Part shown: in pieces, positions 14,807-23,498 of the stretch | Position numbering within the stretch: the first letter of the stretch is position 1 | How the letters are laid out: every line of letters starts with the position of its first letter | DNA from: Vibrio penaeicida | GTDB taxonomy: Bacteria > Pseudomonadota > Gammaproteobacteria > Enterobacterales > Vibrionaceae | Assembly (NCBI RefSeq): GCF_030689305.1 | Contig: NZ_JAUYVM010000012.1 | Span: 1-64,000 of the forward strand | Direction of reading: 5' to 3' | Length of the DNA: 64,000 nt | The notes under the pieces: generated by a model | Database searches by the model: none | What the model saw: the letters and a program-made list of their open reading frames with translations, nothing else | What the model was told of the DNA's origin: nothing | Position numbers and translations under genes: made by a program

Positions 14807-16483
14807 ATGAAATTATATGCGCCAGTCGCCGCGAGCTTAGCCCTTGTTTCTTCTTTCTGTTTTGCGAGCCCTGATTTAATTTTGTCGCACGGTAATGTTA
14901 TCCCAATGACGGGAGAACAAGATCGTGCCCAGTCTATTGCCATAAAAGATGGGAACGTAATAGCAGTCGGGAGCAATATCGAGATGCTTCAACTGAAAGG
15001 TGAGAACACAGTTGTGCGTAGCCTCGAAGGGAAGACCGTTGTTCCTGGATTTATTGACTCGCATGGCCATTTCGCACAATACATTCCCTTAATCGAAAGC
15101 CAGTTTCTCTACCCAGCGCCGATGGGCAATGTAAATTCATTGACCGACATCGGCACAACGATGAAACCATATTTTGACGCACAAAGCCCCAACCAGAACA
15201 TATTGCATGTTGCCTTTGGTTACGATGATGCAGAACTAGAAGAAAACCGACACCCAACCAAAGAAGAACTCGATGCAATAAGCTACGGGTTCGCATTTTG
15301 TGCCGTCCATATTTCGGGGCACTTAGCCACGTGTAACACGAAAGGGTTAGCATTGATTGGTTATGACAATACCACTCCCGATCCCGCAGGTGGGGTAATA
15401 CGCCGTAGCGAAGATGGGGAAATGACGGGCGTTCTAGAGGAATCTGCCGTTTATGCAATTCTCAATAGCCTGCCAGAAACCACGAAAGAAGACGCGATAA
15501 GAAAATTTACCAAGGTGCAAGACCTCTTTGCCAGTTATGGTATTACAACGGCACAAGAGGGGTTGGCGACGCTTCCTACTATCTCTGCGATGAAATCGAT
15601 GGCGGAACAAAATCTAATGAAAATTGATTTACTCGCGTACGCCAAGTGGGTGGATTTAGACGCCGCCTCAAAGCTTATTCCAATGAAGACCAACATAAAT
15701 GGCTTTACGTTAGCGGGAGTAAAACTCGTAGGGGATGGTTCACCTCAAGGCAAAACCGCGTATCTTTCCACCCCTTACTATGTTCCGCCACACAGCCATG
15801 CTTACGATTACCACGGCTATCCAGTTTTATCTCAAGAAGAGATGAACCAGTGGGTTGAAACGGCATACAAAATGGATGCGCAGATCCTTAGCCACAGCAA
15901 TGGAGATGCCTCTGCAGACTTGCTACTCAACGCGGTTGAAAGGGCCGATTCAATCTACGGTTTGAAAGATCGCAGAACAGTGGTTATACATGCTCAAACC
16001 ACGCGACTTGATCAAATCAAGCGGATGAAACAAAACAGAATGATTCCGTCATTTTTTCCTGCTCATACGTATTTTTGGGGAGACTGGCATCGTGATTCGG
16101 TTTTAGGTCCTTGGCGAGCCTCGAACATATCACCAATGGGTTGGGCAAACTCAAACGACCTCATGTTTACCATTCACATGGATGCTCCCGTTCTATTTCC
16201 AGATATGATGACGAACATGTGGACGGCGGTTAACCGCGTGACACGCACAGGGAAAATACTCGGTGAGCATCATAAAATTAGCGCGTATCAAGCACTTGAA
16301 GCCATAACAATAAACAGCGCGTATCAAAATTTTGAAGAAAACGAAAAAGGCACAATCGAGTTTGGCAAAAGGGCAGACTTAGTATTGTTAGACAAAGATC
16401 CGCTGGAAGTAGATCCCATGTCAATTAAAGATGTACAAGTGTTAGAAACGCTAAAAGATGGCGTGAGCATCTACAAAAAGTAA
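14807..16483 (+). CDS. Exported amidohydrolase family protein (YtcJ-like)
   Basis: A 558-residue metal-dependent hydrolase. A likely signal peptide (MKLYAPVAASLALVSSFCFAS) is followed by the composite beta-sandwich start DLILSHGNVIPMTG and the metal motif GFIDSHGH. Other conserved parts are HISGHLATCNTKG, GDGSPQGKTAYLS, ILSHSNGDASADLLLNAV and the C-terminal sandwich KGTIEFGKRADLVLLDKDPL. YtcJ-type enzymes hydrolyse amide or N-formyl bonds of varied small molecules; the substrate here is unknown. A stem-loop terminator lies about 50 bp downstream. Confidence 0.85.
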   Translation: MKLYAPVAASLALVSSFCFASPDLILSHGNVIPMTGEQDRAQSIAIKDGNVIAVGSNIEMLQLKGENTVVRSLEGKTVVPGFIDSHGHFAQYIPLIESQFLYPAPMGNVNSLTDIGTTMKPYFDAQSPNQNILHVAFGYDDAELEENRHPTKEELDAISYGFAFCAVHISGHLATCNTKGLALIGYDNTTPDPAGGVIRRSEDGEMTGVLEESAVYAILNSLPETTKEDAIRKFTKVQDLFASYGITTAQEGLATLPTISAMKSMAEQNLMKIDLLAYAKWVDLDAASKLIPMKTNINGFTLAGVKLVGDGSPQGKTAYLSTPYYVPPHSHAYDYHGYPVLSQEEMNQWVETAYKMDAQILSHSNGDASADLLLNAVERADSIYGLKDRRTVVIHAQTTRLDQIKRMKQNRMIPSFFPAHTYFWGDWHRDSVLGPWRASNISPMGWANSNDLMFTIHMDAPVLFPDMMTNMWTAVNRVTRTGKILGEHHKISAYQALEAITINSAYQNFEENEKGTIEFGKRADLVLLDKDPLEVDPMSIKDVQVLETLKDGVSIYKK

Positions 16484-16534
16484 GCTTGAATCTGGGTTAT
16501 AAATAAGTAGTAATATTAAACCTCTAGAAGACAG

Positions 16535-16559
16535 AACAGCCCACATTTGGTGGGCTGTT
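16535..16559. terminator. Bidirectional terminator between amidohydrolase and fecE
   Basis: AACAGCCCAC and GTGGGCTGTT form a 10-bp perfect stem with a 5-base loop. It lies between two convergent genes and can serve both; the T-run is short. Confidence 0.65.
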
Positions 16560-16574
16560 GAATTCATAACGCGA

Positions 16575-17384
16575 TTAGGCAAGGCATTCTATTGGCTTAG
16601 TCGCTCTTGGAATCGCCATTGGCGTTTGTGTTTCTGGGTCTAGAATAATGCGCGCGTTTAGGTTGAATACCTCGCCAAGCATATTTTCAGTAAACACGGT
16701 GTTTGGTGAGCCTTGGGCGTACAAATCGCCAGCTTTTAGAATGATGAGTTCATCGGCATAACGGCACGCTTGGCTAAGATCGTGAAGCACCACAACGACG
16801 GTTTTTCCTTGTTTCACAAGCTTTTCCATCAAGTCGAGCAGCTCGTATTGGTGTGATAAGTCCAGATACGTCGTCGGTTCATCAAGCAAAATGATATCCG
16901 TATTTTGTGCCAATACCATGGCAATCCAAACACGCTGTCGTTGACCTCCTGAAAGTTCATCAACCCTTCTGGTTGCCAATTCGGTCACGCCTGTGGTTTC
17001 CATTGCCTCGTCTACGGCTTGCTTGTCTGCGACTGAAAGCCTCCCCATGGCGTTGAGATAAGGTGCGCGGCCATATCCCACTAACTCTTTTACTGTAATG
17101 CCTTCAGGAATAATTGGAGTTTGGGGTAGGAGAGAAACCTGAGCGGCGTATTCTTTATCTTTAAAACCCTGAACAGGTTTGTCATCATAAAGAAAAACAT
17201 CCCCTTTAGAAGGCTTAAGTAACCGGACAAGTGATTTTAAAAAGGTCGATTTACCACAGCCATTAGGGCCAATCAGCGCCGTCATTTTTCCTTTTTGAAT
17301 AGAGGTGCTGAGTGACTCGATAATGATGTTTTGTTGGTATTTTAATTCCAGGTTGTTCACGCGGAATGCAGTAGATTGATTCAT
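16575..17384 (-). CDS. fecE: Ferric citrate-type ABC importer, ATPase
   Basis: A 269-residue cytoplasmic ATPase that powers iron(III)-chelate uptake. Walker A is ALIGPNGCGKSTFLKSL, the signature is LSGGQRQRVWIAMVLAQNT, Walker B is IILLDEPTTYLDLSHQYELLDL, and the switch His is in VVVLHDLSQACRYADEL. It follows both permeases in the same direction with a 3-bp gap. The closest match I recall is FecE; other siderophore ATPases (FhuC type) are very similar, so the name rests mostly on the FecB-like partner. Confidence 0.88.
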   Translation of the reverse strand: MNQSTAFRVNNLELKYQQNIIIESLSTSIQKGKMTALIGPNGCGKSTFLKSLVRLLKPSKGDVFLYDDKPVQGFKDKEYAAQVSLLPQTPIIPEGITVKELVGYGRAPYLNAMGRLSVADKQAVDEAMETTGVTELATRRVDELSGGQRQRVWIAMVLAQNTDIILLDEPTTYLDLSHQYELLDLMEKLVKQGKTVVVVLHDLSQACRYADELIILKAGDLYAQGSPNTVFTENMLGEVFNLNARIILDPETQTPMAIPRATKPIECLA

Positions 17385-17387
17385 AAA

Positions 17388-18365
17388 TTACCAATGTTTG
17401 TAACGGCTGAGTAAATAGATGAAGTAGGGTGCACCAATGAAGGCAGTGAGCACACCAGCAGGAAGCTCGATAGGTGGCATTAATATTCGAGCAAACAGGT
17501 CGGCGCTGAGTAGCAAAACCGCCCCAATGAGAATGGTTGCCGGAATGAGTACAAGGTGGCTCCCTCTTACCATCATTCGTGCCGCGTGTGGTGCAACCAA
17601 ACCGATAAAACCAATGTTGCCACAAATAGACACTGCCACACACGCCAGCGCAATGGAGACCACCAAAGCAAATAACCGAGTGAATGGCACCGCCACACCC
17701 AAACTGTGGGCCGTATCGTCGCCTAGGCTGAGGAGATCCAGCTTATAAGCGAGGTATACAGCAAAAGGCACTAAACAAAGTAACCAAAGAACCAATGTCG
17801 GCACGTGTGTCCAATTTCGGCCCCAGACCGATCCAGTTAGCCAAACCATTGAAGTATTGATTTCCAATGGGAAACTCACCAAAAGAAAATCGATACCAGC
17901 AGAAAAAACAGCGGCAAGCGCAATGCCGACCAAGGCAAAAGAGGCGGGTCTATCTAACAAGCCTTTCGCGAGTAACAACAAAATAAGCGTAGATACAGCT
18001 CCGCCCGTGAGCGCGACAACAGGCAACCAATGGATGGGCATGTCGTTAAAAAATATATTGGCAACAACAACCGCGAAACTGGCTCCAGACGTTACACCAA
18101 GAATATCGGGCGAAGCTAATGGGTTTCTCACGACGCCTTGAACCAGTAATCCAGAGAGCGCTAACGCTCCACCAACTAAGCTTGCCACCAACATTCTCGG
18201 CATTCTGTATCCGTACAACACAAACTCATGCTCCGTGGACTGCCCAAATAATGTCGAGAATATTTGATCCCATGGAATAACAACCGCGCCTGCGCTAACG
18301 TGCCATGTCGCGAATCCTACCCAAATAAAACCGAGCAACGCAGTCCAGTGATACCAACGAATCAT
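17388..18365 (-). CDS. fecD: Ferric citrate-type ABC importer, permease
   Basis: A 325-residue inner-membrane permease of the BtuCD/FecCD family with about nine or ten helices. Typical segments are RNPLASPDILGVTSGASFAVV, LTGSVWGRNW and FIGLVAPHAARMMVRGSHLVLIP. It pairs with the upstream permease to form the heterodimeric channel. Its start overlaps the end of that gene by 4 bp, so they are translationally coupled. Confidence 0.88.
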   Translation of the reverse strand: MIRWYHWTALLGFIWVGFATWHVSAGAVVIPWDQIFSTLFGQSTEHEFVLYGYRMPRMLVASLVGGALALSGLLVQGVVRNPLASPDILGVTSGASFAVVVANIFFNDMPIHWLPVVALTGGAVSTLILLLLAKGLLDRPASFALVGIALAAVFSAGIDFLLVSFPLEINTSMVWLTGSVWGRNWTHVPTLVLWLLCLVPFAVYLAYKLDLLSLGDDTAHSLGVAVPFTRLFALVVSIALACVAVSICGNIGFIGLVAPHAARMMVRGSHLVLIPATILIGAVLLLSADLFARILMPPIELPAGVLTAFIGAPYFIYLLSRYKHW

Positions 18366-19396
18366 CGGATCTCTCCCATTTTCAAACGAACGAAACCAAG
18401 GAAGAACAATGCACCAATCATTGTGGTAATAATGCCGACGGGCGTTTCTTGCCCTTGCGAAAGGTATCGACTGGCAATATCAGAATACATAACGAGATTT
18501 GCACCAAGAAGCGCCGTTACAGGCAGTTGAGATCGAATATCGGAACCCACCAAAAAGCGAGCAAGATGCGGAGCTATCAAACCAACAAAGGCGATTGGCC
18601 CTGCGACACTAACGCTAGATGCAATAAGCAATACAACAACAATGCTGCTTATCGTTCGAACACGGAAAAGATTGCCGCCAACCGAGCGCATCAATTCTTC
18701 TCCCAGTTTGAGCAGGTTGAGCTGAAACGCCAGATAGACCGAGACCAAAAAGCCAATAGTTACACTCGGTATCACTAATAATGCGTCGTCCCAATCCGTA
18801 TTCGCGACGGAACCCGTCAGCCAATGCAGCACACCATAGGCATTTTCGTCGGCAAAGATAACGGCAGCACGCGTAAGAGAGATAAACAAAAAGTTCAGTG
18901 CGATACCGGCAAGAATAATACGAAGTGGGTGCGGTCTAGCTGTATGAAGCCCAGCAAGGAAGAACACCAACGTGCCTGCAAATGCAGCACCTGCAAACGT
19001 AACAACCAGAACAGGGACAGACTCAAGCCACGGAAGTAAACCCGTAGATGCGAAGGCAAACGCAAAAGCGGCACCTGCACTTACCCCTAAGATAGAGGGG
19101 GAGGCGAGTGGGTTTCGCGTGATCGACTGCATCAATAAACCCGCGACACCAAGCCCAACGCCCACAAAGGTCGCGGTTAAAGTGCGTGGTAAACGGATGG
19201 AATAGATAATGTGTTGGTGGATAACATTGCCTTCTCTGCCCAGTAGGAGATCCGCGACATCAGCCCAGTTCATAGGAAAACTGGCCGCATTAATCAGCGA
19301 CCAGCCCATACCCAAAATAAGAAAAAACATCAGCCCTAAGATCATCGCCGGAAAGCGGTAGGGCTGACGTTTTGTAATTGAAAATGTTGTGTCCAT
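18362..19396 (-). CDS. fecC: Ferric citrate-type ABC importer, permease
   Basis: A 344-residue FecCD-family permease. Visible family motifs are RLPRTLTATFVGVGLGVAGLLMQ, TRNPLASPSILGVSAGAAFAFA, HWLTGSVANTDWDD and FVGLIAPHLARFLVGSD. About ten transmembrane helices are predicted. Its start shares its last base region with the stop of the binding-protein gene upstream, so the four genes are one tightly packed operon. Confidence 0.88.
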   Translation of the reverse strand: MDTTFSITKRQPYRFPAMILGLMFFLILGMGWSLINAASFPMNWADVADLLLGREGNVIHQHIIYSIRLPRTLTATFVGVGLGVAGLLMQSITRNPLASPSILGVSAGAAFAFAFASTGLLPWLESVPVLVVTFAGAAFAGTLVFFLAGLHTARPHPLRIILAGIALNFLFISLTRAAVIFADENAYGVLHWLTGSVANTDWDDALLVIPSVTIGFLVSVYLAFQLNLLKLGEELMRSVGGNLFRVRTISSIVVVLLIASSVSVAGPIAFVGLIAPHLARFLVGSDIRSQLPVTALLGANLVMYSDIASRYLSQGQETPVGIITTMIGALFFLGFVRLKMGEIR

Positions 19397-20277
19397 TACT
19401 GTCTTAGCAAGTGCTCAATTTCTGAAGCCATGATTTCCGCAGCAATCATTCCACGGTTTAGAGACCACAATCTTGCATCTGTTTCTACGTATTGATCGTT
19501 CTTAACCGATGTCATTAATGGCCAAAGTGGGTTTTGCTTGTATTTATCGACGGTGGTTTCTGAGCCGTACTCGCCCACAAGGAAATAGTCTGGGTTCAGC
19601 TTAACCAGGTTTTCTAATGTCGTGCCGATGTAAGCTTTGCCACCATCTTCTGTAATCGGAGAGCTAAGACCTAAACGAGAAACGACACCGCCAGCGTAAG
19701 CTTTAGGGCCGTGCATCCAAACCCCCTTCGATGTCGAGACAGCAAACATAACCGTCGCTTTTTTGTTCACGCGATTCGCAACCTCATCCATGCGCTTACT
19801 GTGCGCGGCAACCAGCGACTTCATTTCTTTTTCGCGATCAAATGCAGCGGCGATTTTTACACCTGCTGCGAGGTTATCTTTGTAGGTTTCGCCACGGCTT
19901 TTAAGAATAAGCGTTGGCGCAATACGTTTAAGATCTTCATAGATCGCTTCATGACGTTCGATATCGGCGATGATCAAATCGGGCTTTAGTGACGAGATAA
20001 CTTCTAAGCTCGGTTGAGAGCGAGATCCTACCGATGTCCAATCTGAGATCTTATTGCGTATTGGCTCTATAACTCGGTTAACGTCGCCATCGTCGGCAAC
20101 ACCAACAGGAGAAACACCAAGGTTAGCTAACGCATCAACAAAGCTGAATTCCAGCGCCACAACTCGAACAGGCGCTTTTTCTAGTTTTAATGTGCTCAGT
20201 TCGTCTTTAACTTCAATGGATGCAAACGCCTGAAAGGTGAGGAGCAAAAGGGTGGGCATTAACCATTTTTTAAACAT
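19396..20277 (-). CDS. fecB: Periplasmic iron(III)-dicitrate-binding protein
   Basis: A 293-residue class III binding protein delivering ferric chelate to the permeases. A signal peptide (MFKKWLMPTLLLLTFQAFA) is followed by a body that closely resembles E. coli FecB as I remember it: APVRVVALEFSFVDALANLG, VGVADDGD, SVGSRSQPSLEVISSLKPDL and APTLILKSRGETYKDNL. It is the first gene of the operon and sits behind a Fur box. No fecA receptor or fecIR regulators are in the window, so regulation here looks Fur-based. Confidence 0.88.
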   Translation of the reverse strand: MFKKWLMPTLLLLTFQAFASIEVKDELSTLKLEKAPVRVVALEFSFVDALANLGVSPVGVADDGDVNRVIEPIRNKISDWTSVGSRSQPSLEVISSLKPDLIIADIERHEAIYEDLKRIAPTLILKSRGETYKDNLAAGVKIAAAFDREKEMKSLVAAHSKRMDEVANRVNKKATVMFAVSTSKGVWMHGPKAYAGGVVSRLGLSSPITEDGGKAYIGTTLENLVKLNPDYFLVGEYGSETTVDKYKQNPLWPLMTSVKNDQYVETDARLWSLNRGMIAAEIMASEIEHLLRQ

Positions 20278-20323
20278 ATTTAAATCCTTAATATGATTAT
20301 TATTTAATTGCGTCCCTTATATC

Positions 20324-20342
20324 ACAAATGATAATCATTATC
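20324..20342 (-). promoter_or_regulatory. Fur box upstream of fecBCDE
   Basis: ACAAATGATAATCATTATC matches 16 of 19 positions of the Fur consensus GATAATGATAATCATTATC. It lies about 50 bp before the fecB start, where Fur-Fe(II) would block transcription under iron-replete conditions. Confidence 0.85.
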
Positions 20343-20426
20343 ACAATTAAGGTTGAGATAGAATCAGCTTTTGTTTAAAAGATTTGGTATTCTGCTGCGA
20401 AATAATTTTTTGGGTGATTTGGGTAT

Positions 20427-20642
20427 ATGTTGGAAAAAGAAAATTTAATCAAACTCGCTCGAATGCAAATGCCATTTGGAAAATACGCAGGCAGGGTACT
20501 AATCGATTTGCCAGAAGAATACTTGCTCTGGTTCGACAAGAAAGGCTGGCCACAAGGCGAACTAGGTGAGCTTTTGAAGCTTTGCCTAGCACTGAAAATA
20601 GAAGGGCTTGATAGCGTGGTTAAGCCTTTAAAGCGAATGTAA
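20427..20642 (+). CDS. DUF3820 family small protein
   Basis: A 71-residue cytoplasmic protein with the DUF3820 pattern: MPFGKYAGRVLIDLPEEYLLWF followed by GWPQGELGELLKLCLALK. Its role is not established. It is divergent from fecB, about 85 bp from the Fur box, and is followed 39 bp later by an 80-residue unknown gene in the same direction. Confidence 0.8.
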   Translation: MLEKENLIKLARMQMPFGKYAGRVLIDLPEEYLLWFDKKGWPQGELGELLKLCLALKIEGLDSVVKPLKRM

Positions 20643-20681
20643 CCCACCACAGCACATCTCATTAAAAATAAAAGACATACT

Positions 20682-20924
20682 ATGAATTTCGATATCAATG
20701 CACTGAGACACCACCAATTGGTCGAAGATGGCCAACTAGAAGGGTGTTACATTCACCAGCCAGCCCAAGGCAGCCAGCAAGACGACAAAGCTGTTTTGGC
20801 AGAGCGCCAAGCGCTAGAAAAAATGGGATACAAGGTAATACAGGTTAAAGCCAAAGGCGGATCAACAACGTTTGCCGAAGCGATGCAAAAGTTTGCTAAG
20901 AAGACGGGGTATAAGCCTAAGTAA
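20682..20924 (+). CDS. Hypothetical 80-residue protein
   Basis: I do not recognise the family. The protein is hydrophilic and mixed alpha/beta in look (YHQPAQGSQQDD-type loop in the first half, EALQKFAKKTGY-type basic helix at the end), with no signal peptide. Most of the gene and its 3' flank (20707-20972) are repeated almost exactly at 22766-23031, on the far side of the AbiE pair. This copy keeps the start codon, while the distant copy keeps the transcription terminator, so the original gene was split from its terminator by the insertion. Confidence 0.7.
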   Translation: MNFDINALRHHQLVEDGQLEGCYIHQPAQGSQQDDKAVLAERQALEKMGYKVIQVKAKGGSTTFAEAMQKFAKKTGYKPK

Positions 20925-20972
20925 TAAGCGGTTTTGAACTGCGACATCCATCTTAAACTCTCTCAAAAGAAA
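20707..20972 (+). repeat. 266-bp direct repeat, left copy
   Basis: It runs from GACACCACCAATTGGTCGAAG through the end of the 80-aa gene to CTCTCAAAAGAAA. It matches 22766-23031 with only scattered substitutions and no length change. The repeats bracket the AbiE toxin-antitoxin genes. Confidence 0.88.
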
Positions 20973-21305
20973 AGCCCTCCAAGCTTTGGGGTATTTGGTG
21001 AATTTGCACTAGGCTCGAAATTGAAGGAAACATCACGGAACTGGATAATGGCATTCGCTATTTTGGCGTTGAAATTGAGGATGCGCTGAATATCTTGAAA
21101 GGAGGGCGGCTCATAGCAAGGTCAGGTAGTGGGATAGAATAAGGTCGTTGACATTTTTTCTCATTAAATATTCATAAATACAATGTTTTATGTGGTTAAT
21201 TGTCAACTATCAAGACGTATTTATACTTCTATATATGCCGTATTTATTCCTATAATTACAACCTTGCGTTATACTTCGAAAACGTACGAAAGTTAGGGGG
21301 TTCAA
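20925..21305. other. Intergenic region before abiEi, with a decayed reading frame
   Basis: It contains the end of the left repeat. A short open frame at about 21014-21142 ends LIARSGSGIE before a stop, has no start codon, and looks like a broken gene I cannot name. The promoter and operator region of the AbiE pair is at 21148-21254. A strong -35 (TTGACA, 21148-21153) is visible. Confidence 0.45.
21215..21254 (+). promoter_or_regulatory. Direct repeats upstream of abiEi (candidate autoregulatory operator)
   Basis: CGTATTTAT followed by a CTATA-type end occurs twice (21215-21232 and 21239-21254), 24 bp apart. AbiEi antitoxins are known to repress their own operon by binding repeats in the promoter, so this is a likely operator. 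Confidence 0.45.
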
Positions 21306-21710
21306 ATGACAGCAGTTGATCGTGTTTATCAAAAGATAAAGCGTTCCAGGCGCTATGTTTTTGAGCGCAAAGACTTTGATGGTTTTGCCAGCTACGACCA
21401 AATTGGTCGAGCGCTAAGGCAGTTGGTCAAACAAGGTGAGTTAATAAAGCTTGGCTATGGTCTTTACACCAAGGCAAGGATTAACAGTTTAACAGGCAAA
21501 CCTATGCCCACTAACCCCGGTGGAAGCGATGCTCTGATGCGTGAGATATTAAAGATGAAAGGCGTCGATTTTGAGATAGACAGCCTATCTTTGCAAAGCC
21601 TGTCCGGTGAAAGCACCCAAATTCCATCATCTGTTCAATACTCGTGGAACCCCAAACAGTTTAATCGCAAATTGGTTGTCGGTAACCGAGTATTAAATTC
21701 GCCAAGTTAA
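21306..21710 (+). CDS. AbiEi-like antitoxin (type IV toxin-antitoxin)
   Basis: A 134-residue protein with an N-terminal winged helix (VYQKIKRSRRYVFERKDF, then YDQIGRALRQLVKQGELIKLGYGLYTKA) typical of AbiEi/DUF6088 antitoxins. It would repress its operon and counteract the nucleotidyltransferase toxin without a direct contact being required. The stop is 1 bp before the toxin start, showing coupled translation. It is shorter than full AbiEi (about 200 residues or more), consistent with the DUF6088 branch. Confidence 0.83.
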   Translation: MTAVDRVYQKIKRSRRYVFERKDFDGFASYDQIGRALRQLVKQGELIKLGYGLYTKARINSLTGKPMPTNPGGSDALMREILKMKGVDFEIDSLSLQSLSGESTQIPSSVQYSWNPKQFNRKLVVGNRVLNSPS

Positions 21711-21711
21711 T

Positions 21712-22665
21712 ATGGAAAAACTAAAACAACAATTCCTTGAAGTTTCCGATGCGCTTGAGCTCGGAAACCCTGCCATTATTGAAAAAGATTATTGGGTTGT
21801 TGCGCTATTGTCTGAGCTAGCTAAAGTGAAAGCAGCCTCCCATCAAATGGTCTTTTCTGGCGGTACAGCCCTTGCAAAATCAAACGTTAAAATTCTTAGA
21901 ATGTCAGAAGATGTAGACATTAAGTTAATCCCCAATCCAGCGTTTAATGAGCTAAGCCGCGCTAAAAAGAAAGCGGTTCGTAAAATATGCATTAATGAAG
22001 TTGAACAGGCCATCACTCAATCAAAGCTATTTACGATTGAAGAGCGTACTGTAAAGGATGAATATCGTTATGTTGAATTCGAATTCAGATACCCACAGCA
22101 ATTTAGCCAGTCACCGTGCCTTCGCCCCATTATTAAACTGGAGCTGATGGAAACAATCCCATTACTCGATGTAGAACCTCGTAGCATTCAATCACTGGTT
22201 GCAGAGCTGTATAAACAACCACAAGAAGTGAGCGCTTTCGATTGCATTTCTATCCACGCTACATTAGTCGAAAAAGTAATTTCAATGTTGCGCCGTACCA
22301 TGTCGGTGAAGCGCGATGCACAGCGTAAGGATGATGCCACACTAGTACGCCATATCTATGATGTTTACTGCATTTTAAAGGCAGAAGAACAGACAGAAAG
22401 CCTAGACCTTGAGGCGCTAACACCGATATTTAAAACAGTGTTAGAAGAAGATATTGAGCGTTTTGGCAGTCAACATGCAGAGTTTGTCGCCAACCCAAAA
22501 CAAGAGCTCCAACTCGGATTGCAAGAAATTGAAGAAAACCCAGCCTTCCGCAAACGCTTTCTAGACTTTGTTACGCCAATGGTGTTTAGCACCGAACCTC
22601 ATGATTTTGATACCTGTTTTGCGTCTTTTAAGCGCATTGCAGAGTTGTTAATTAAAACAATTTAA
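21712..22665 (+). CDS. AbiEii-like nucleotidyltransferase toxin
   Basis: A 317-residue predicted nucleotidyltransferase. The catalytic motif VFSGGTALAKSNVKILRMSEDVDIKL has the G-G/T turn and the two aspartates of the DNA polymerase-beta fold, and a helical C-terminal half follows. AbiEii toxins act in abortive phage infection, and relatives modify tRNA or other RNAs. It lies 1 bp downstream of the antitoxin. The pair lies between two 266-bp direct repeats, a sign of insertion. Confidence 0.86.
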   Translation: MEKLKQQFLEVSDALELGNPAIIEKDYWVVALLSELAKVKAASHQMVFSGGTALAKSNVKILRMSEDVDIKLIPNPAFNELSRAKKKAVRKICINEVEQAITQSKLFTIEERTVKDEYRYVEFEFRYPQQFSQSPCLRPIIKLELMETIPLLDVEPRSIQSLVAELYKQPQEVSAFDCISIHATLVEKVISMLRRTMSVKRDAQRKDDATLVRHIYDVYCILKAEEQTESLDLEALTPIFKTVLEEDIERFGSQHAEFVANPKQELQLGLQEIEENPAFRKRFLDFVTPMVFSTEPHDFDTCFASFKRIAELLIKTI

Positions 22666-22765
22666 TCTATTTCAGAATCATTCGTGTCACTCACCGCTAT
22701 TTATTATCAAGCAACCAAGCCCCTCTAAACCAAGATTAAATCAATAGATTGGTCTGGTCTGCTTT

Positions 22766-23031
22766 GACACCATCAACTGGTCGAAGTTGGTCAACTAGAA
22801 GGGTGTTACATTCATCAGCCTGCCCAAGGCAGCCAGCAAGACGACAAAGCCGTTTTGGCAGAGCGCCAAGCGCTAGAAAAAATGGGATACAAGGTAGTAC
22901 AGGTTAAAGCCAAAGGCGGAACAACAACGTTTACCGAGGCGATGCAAAAGTTCGCGAATAAGACGGGGTATCAGCCTAAGTAATAAGCGGTTTTGAACTG
23001 CGACATCCTTCTTAAACTCTCTCAAAAGAAA
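22766..23031 (+). repeat. 266-bp direct repeat, right copy (start-less gene fragment)
   Basis: It repeats 20707-20972. The reading frame of the 80-residue protein remains open from HHQLVE to the stop, but the first nine codons and the ribosome site are missing. It is followed by an intrinsic terminator, which the left copy lacks. Confidence 0.88.
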
Positions 23032-23044
23032 TCTGTTCCTATTC

Positions 23045-23077
23045 AAAAGAGTCAGACCGTTTGGTTGGCTCTTTTTT
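23045..23077 (+). terminator. Terminator after the right repeat
   Basis: AAAAGAG and CTCTTTT close an imperfect stem with GACC/GGTT pairs around GTTT, followed by a T-run. It probably ended the original 80-aa gene before the insertion. Confidence 0.6.
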
Positions 23078-23498
23078 GTCCTATTATCTACCAGAGTAAA
23101 TACTCATTCATACCCTGTTCACGAGCTTTTGCCCTTCTAAAAGTTAACCATTCTCTAGCTACAAGCTTGCGCAATACTAGATGAGGCGACAATAGTGGTG
23201 GGTGATGGTGTGATCATCAACGTCGACAAAGGTATAAAAATTACTACAGACTACGCTGAACTGCGCCCTTTCCCAATATGATAGAAAACTGCTAACGAGC
23301 GCGAAAGGTTCATAGCGGAAAACGGGCGAGTGCAGCCTTTGTGGACTTAGGCGCAACTCACTGTAATTGATGGGTTTCGTATTTTCTTAGAGTGAGTGTC
23401 CCCGTTATTTTGCATTATTTTAATAACTTTAAAAAGGATCAAATAATATTAAATGAGAGTTTAAGAGCTTTGTATACCTTAAACCCTCACCGTTAACA

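Larger units (their letters stand above)
22666..23498. other. Intergenic region between abiEii and the caspase-NACHT gene
   Basis: It contains the right 266-bp repeat and a terminator (both listed separately). A start-less frame at about 23191-23282 ends YAELRPFPI before a stop and appears to be a decayed gene end. The remainder up to 23498 shows nothing recognisable. Confidence 0.5.

Noticed and set aside
21014..21142. Start-less 40-codon frame as a recombinase end
   Set aside because: The peptide is too short and I could not tie it to a family with confidence.
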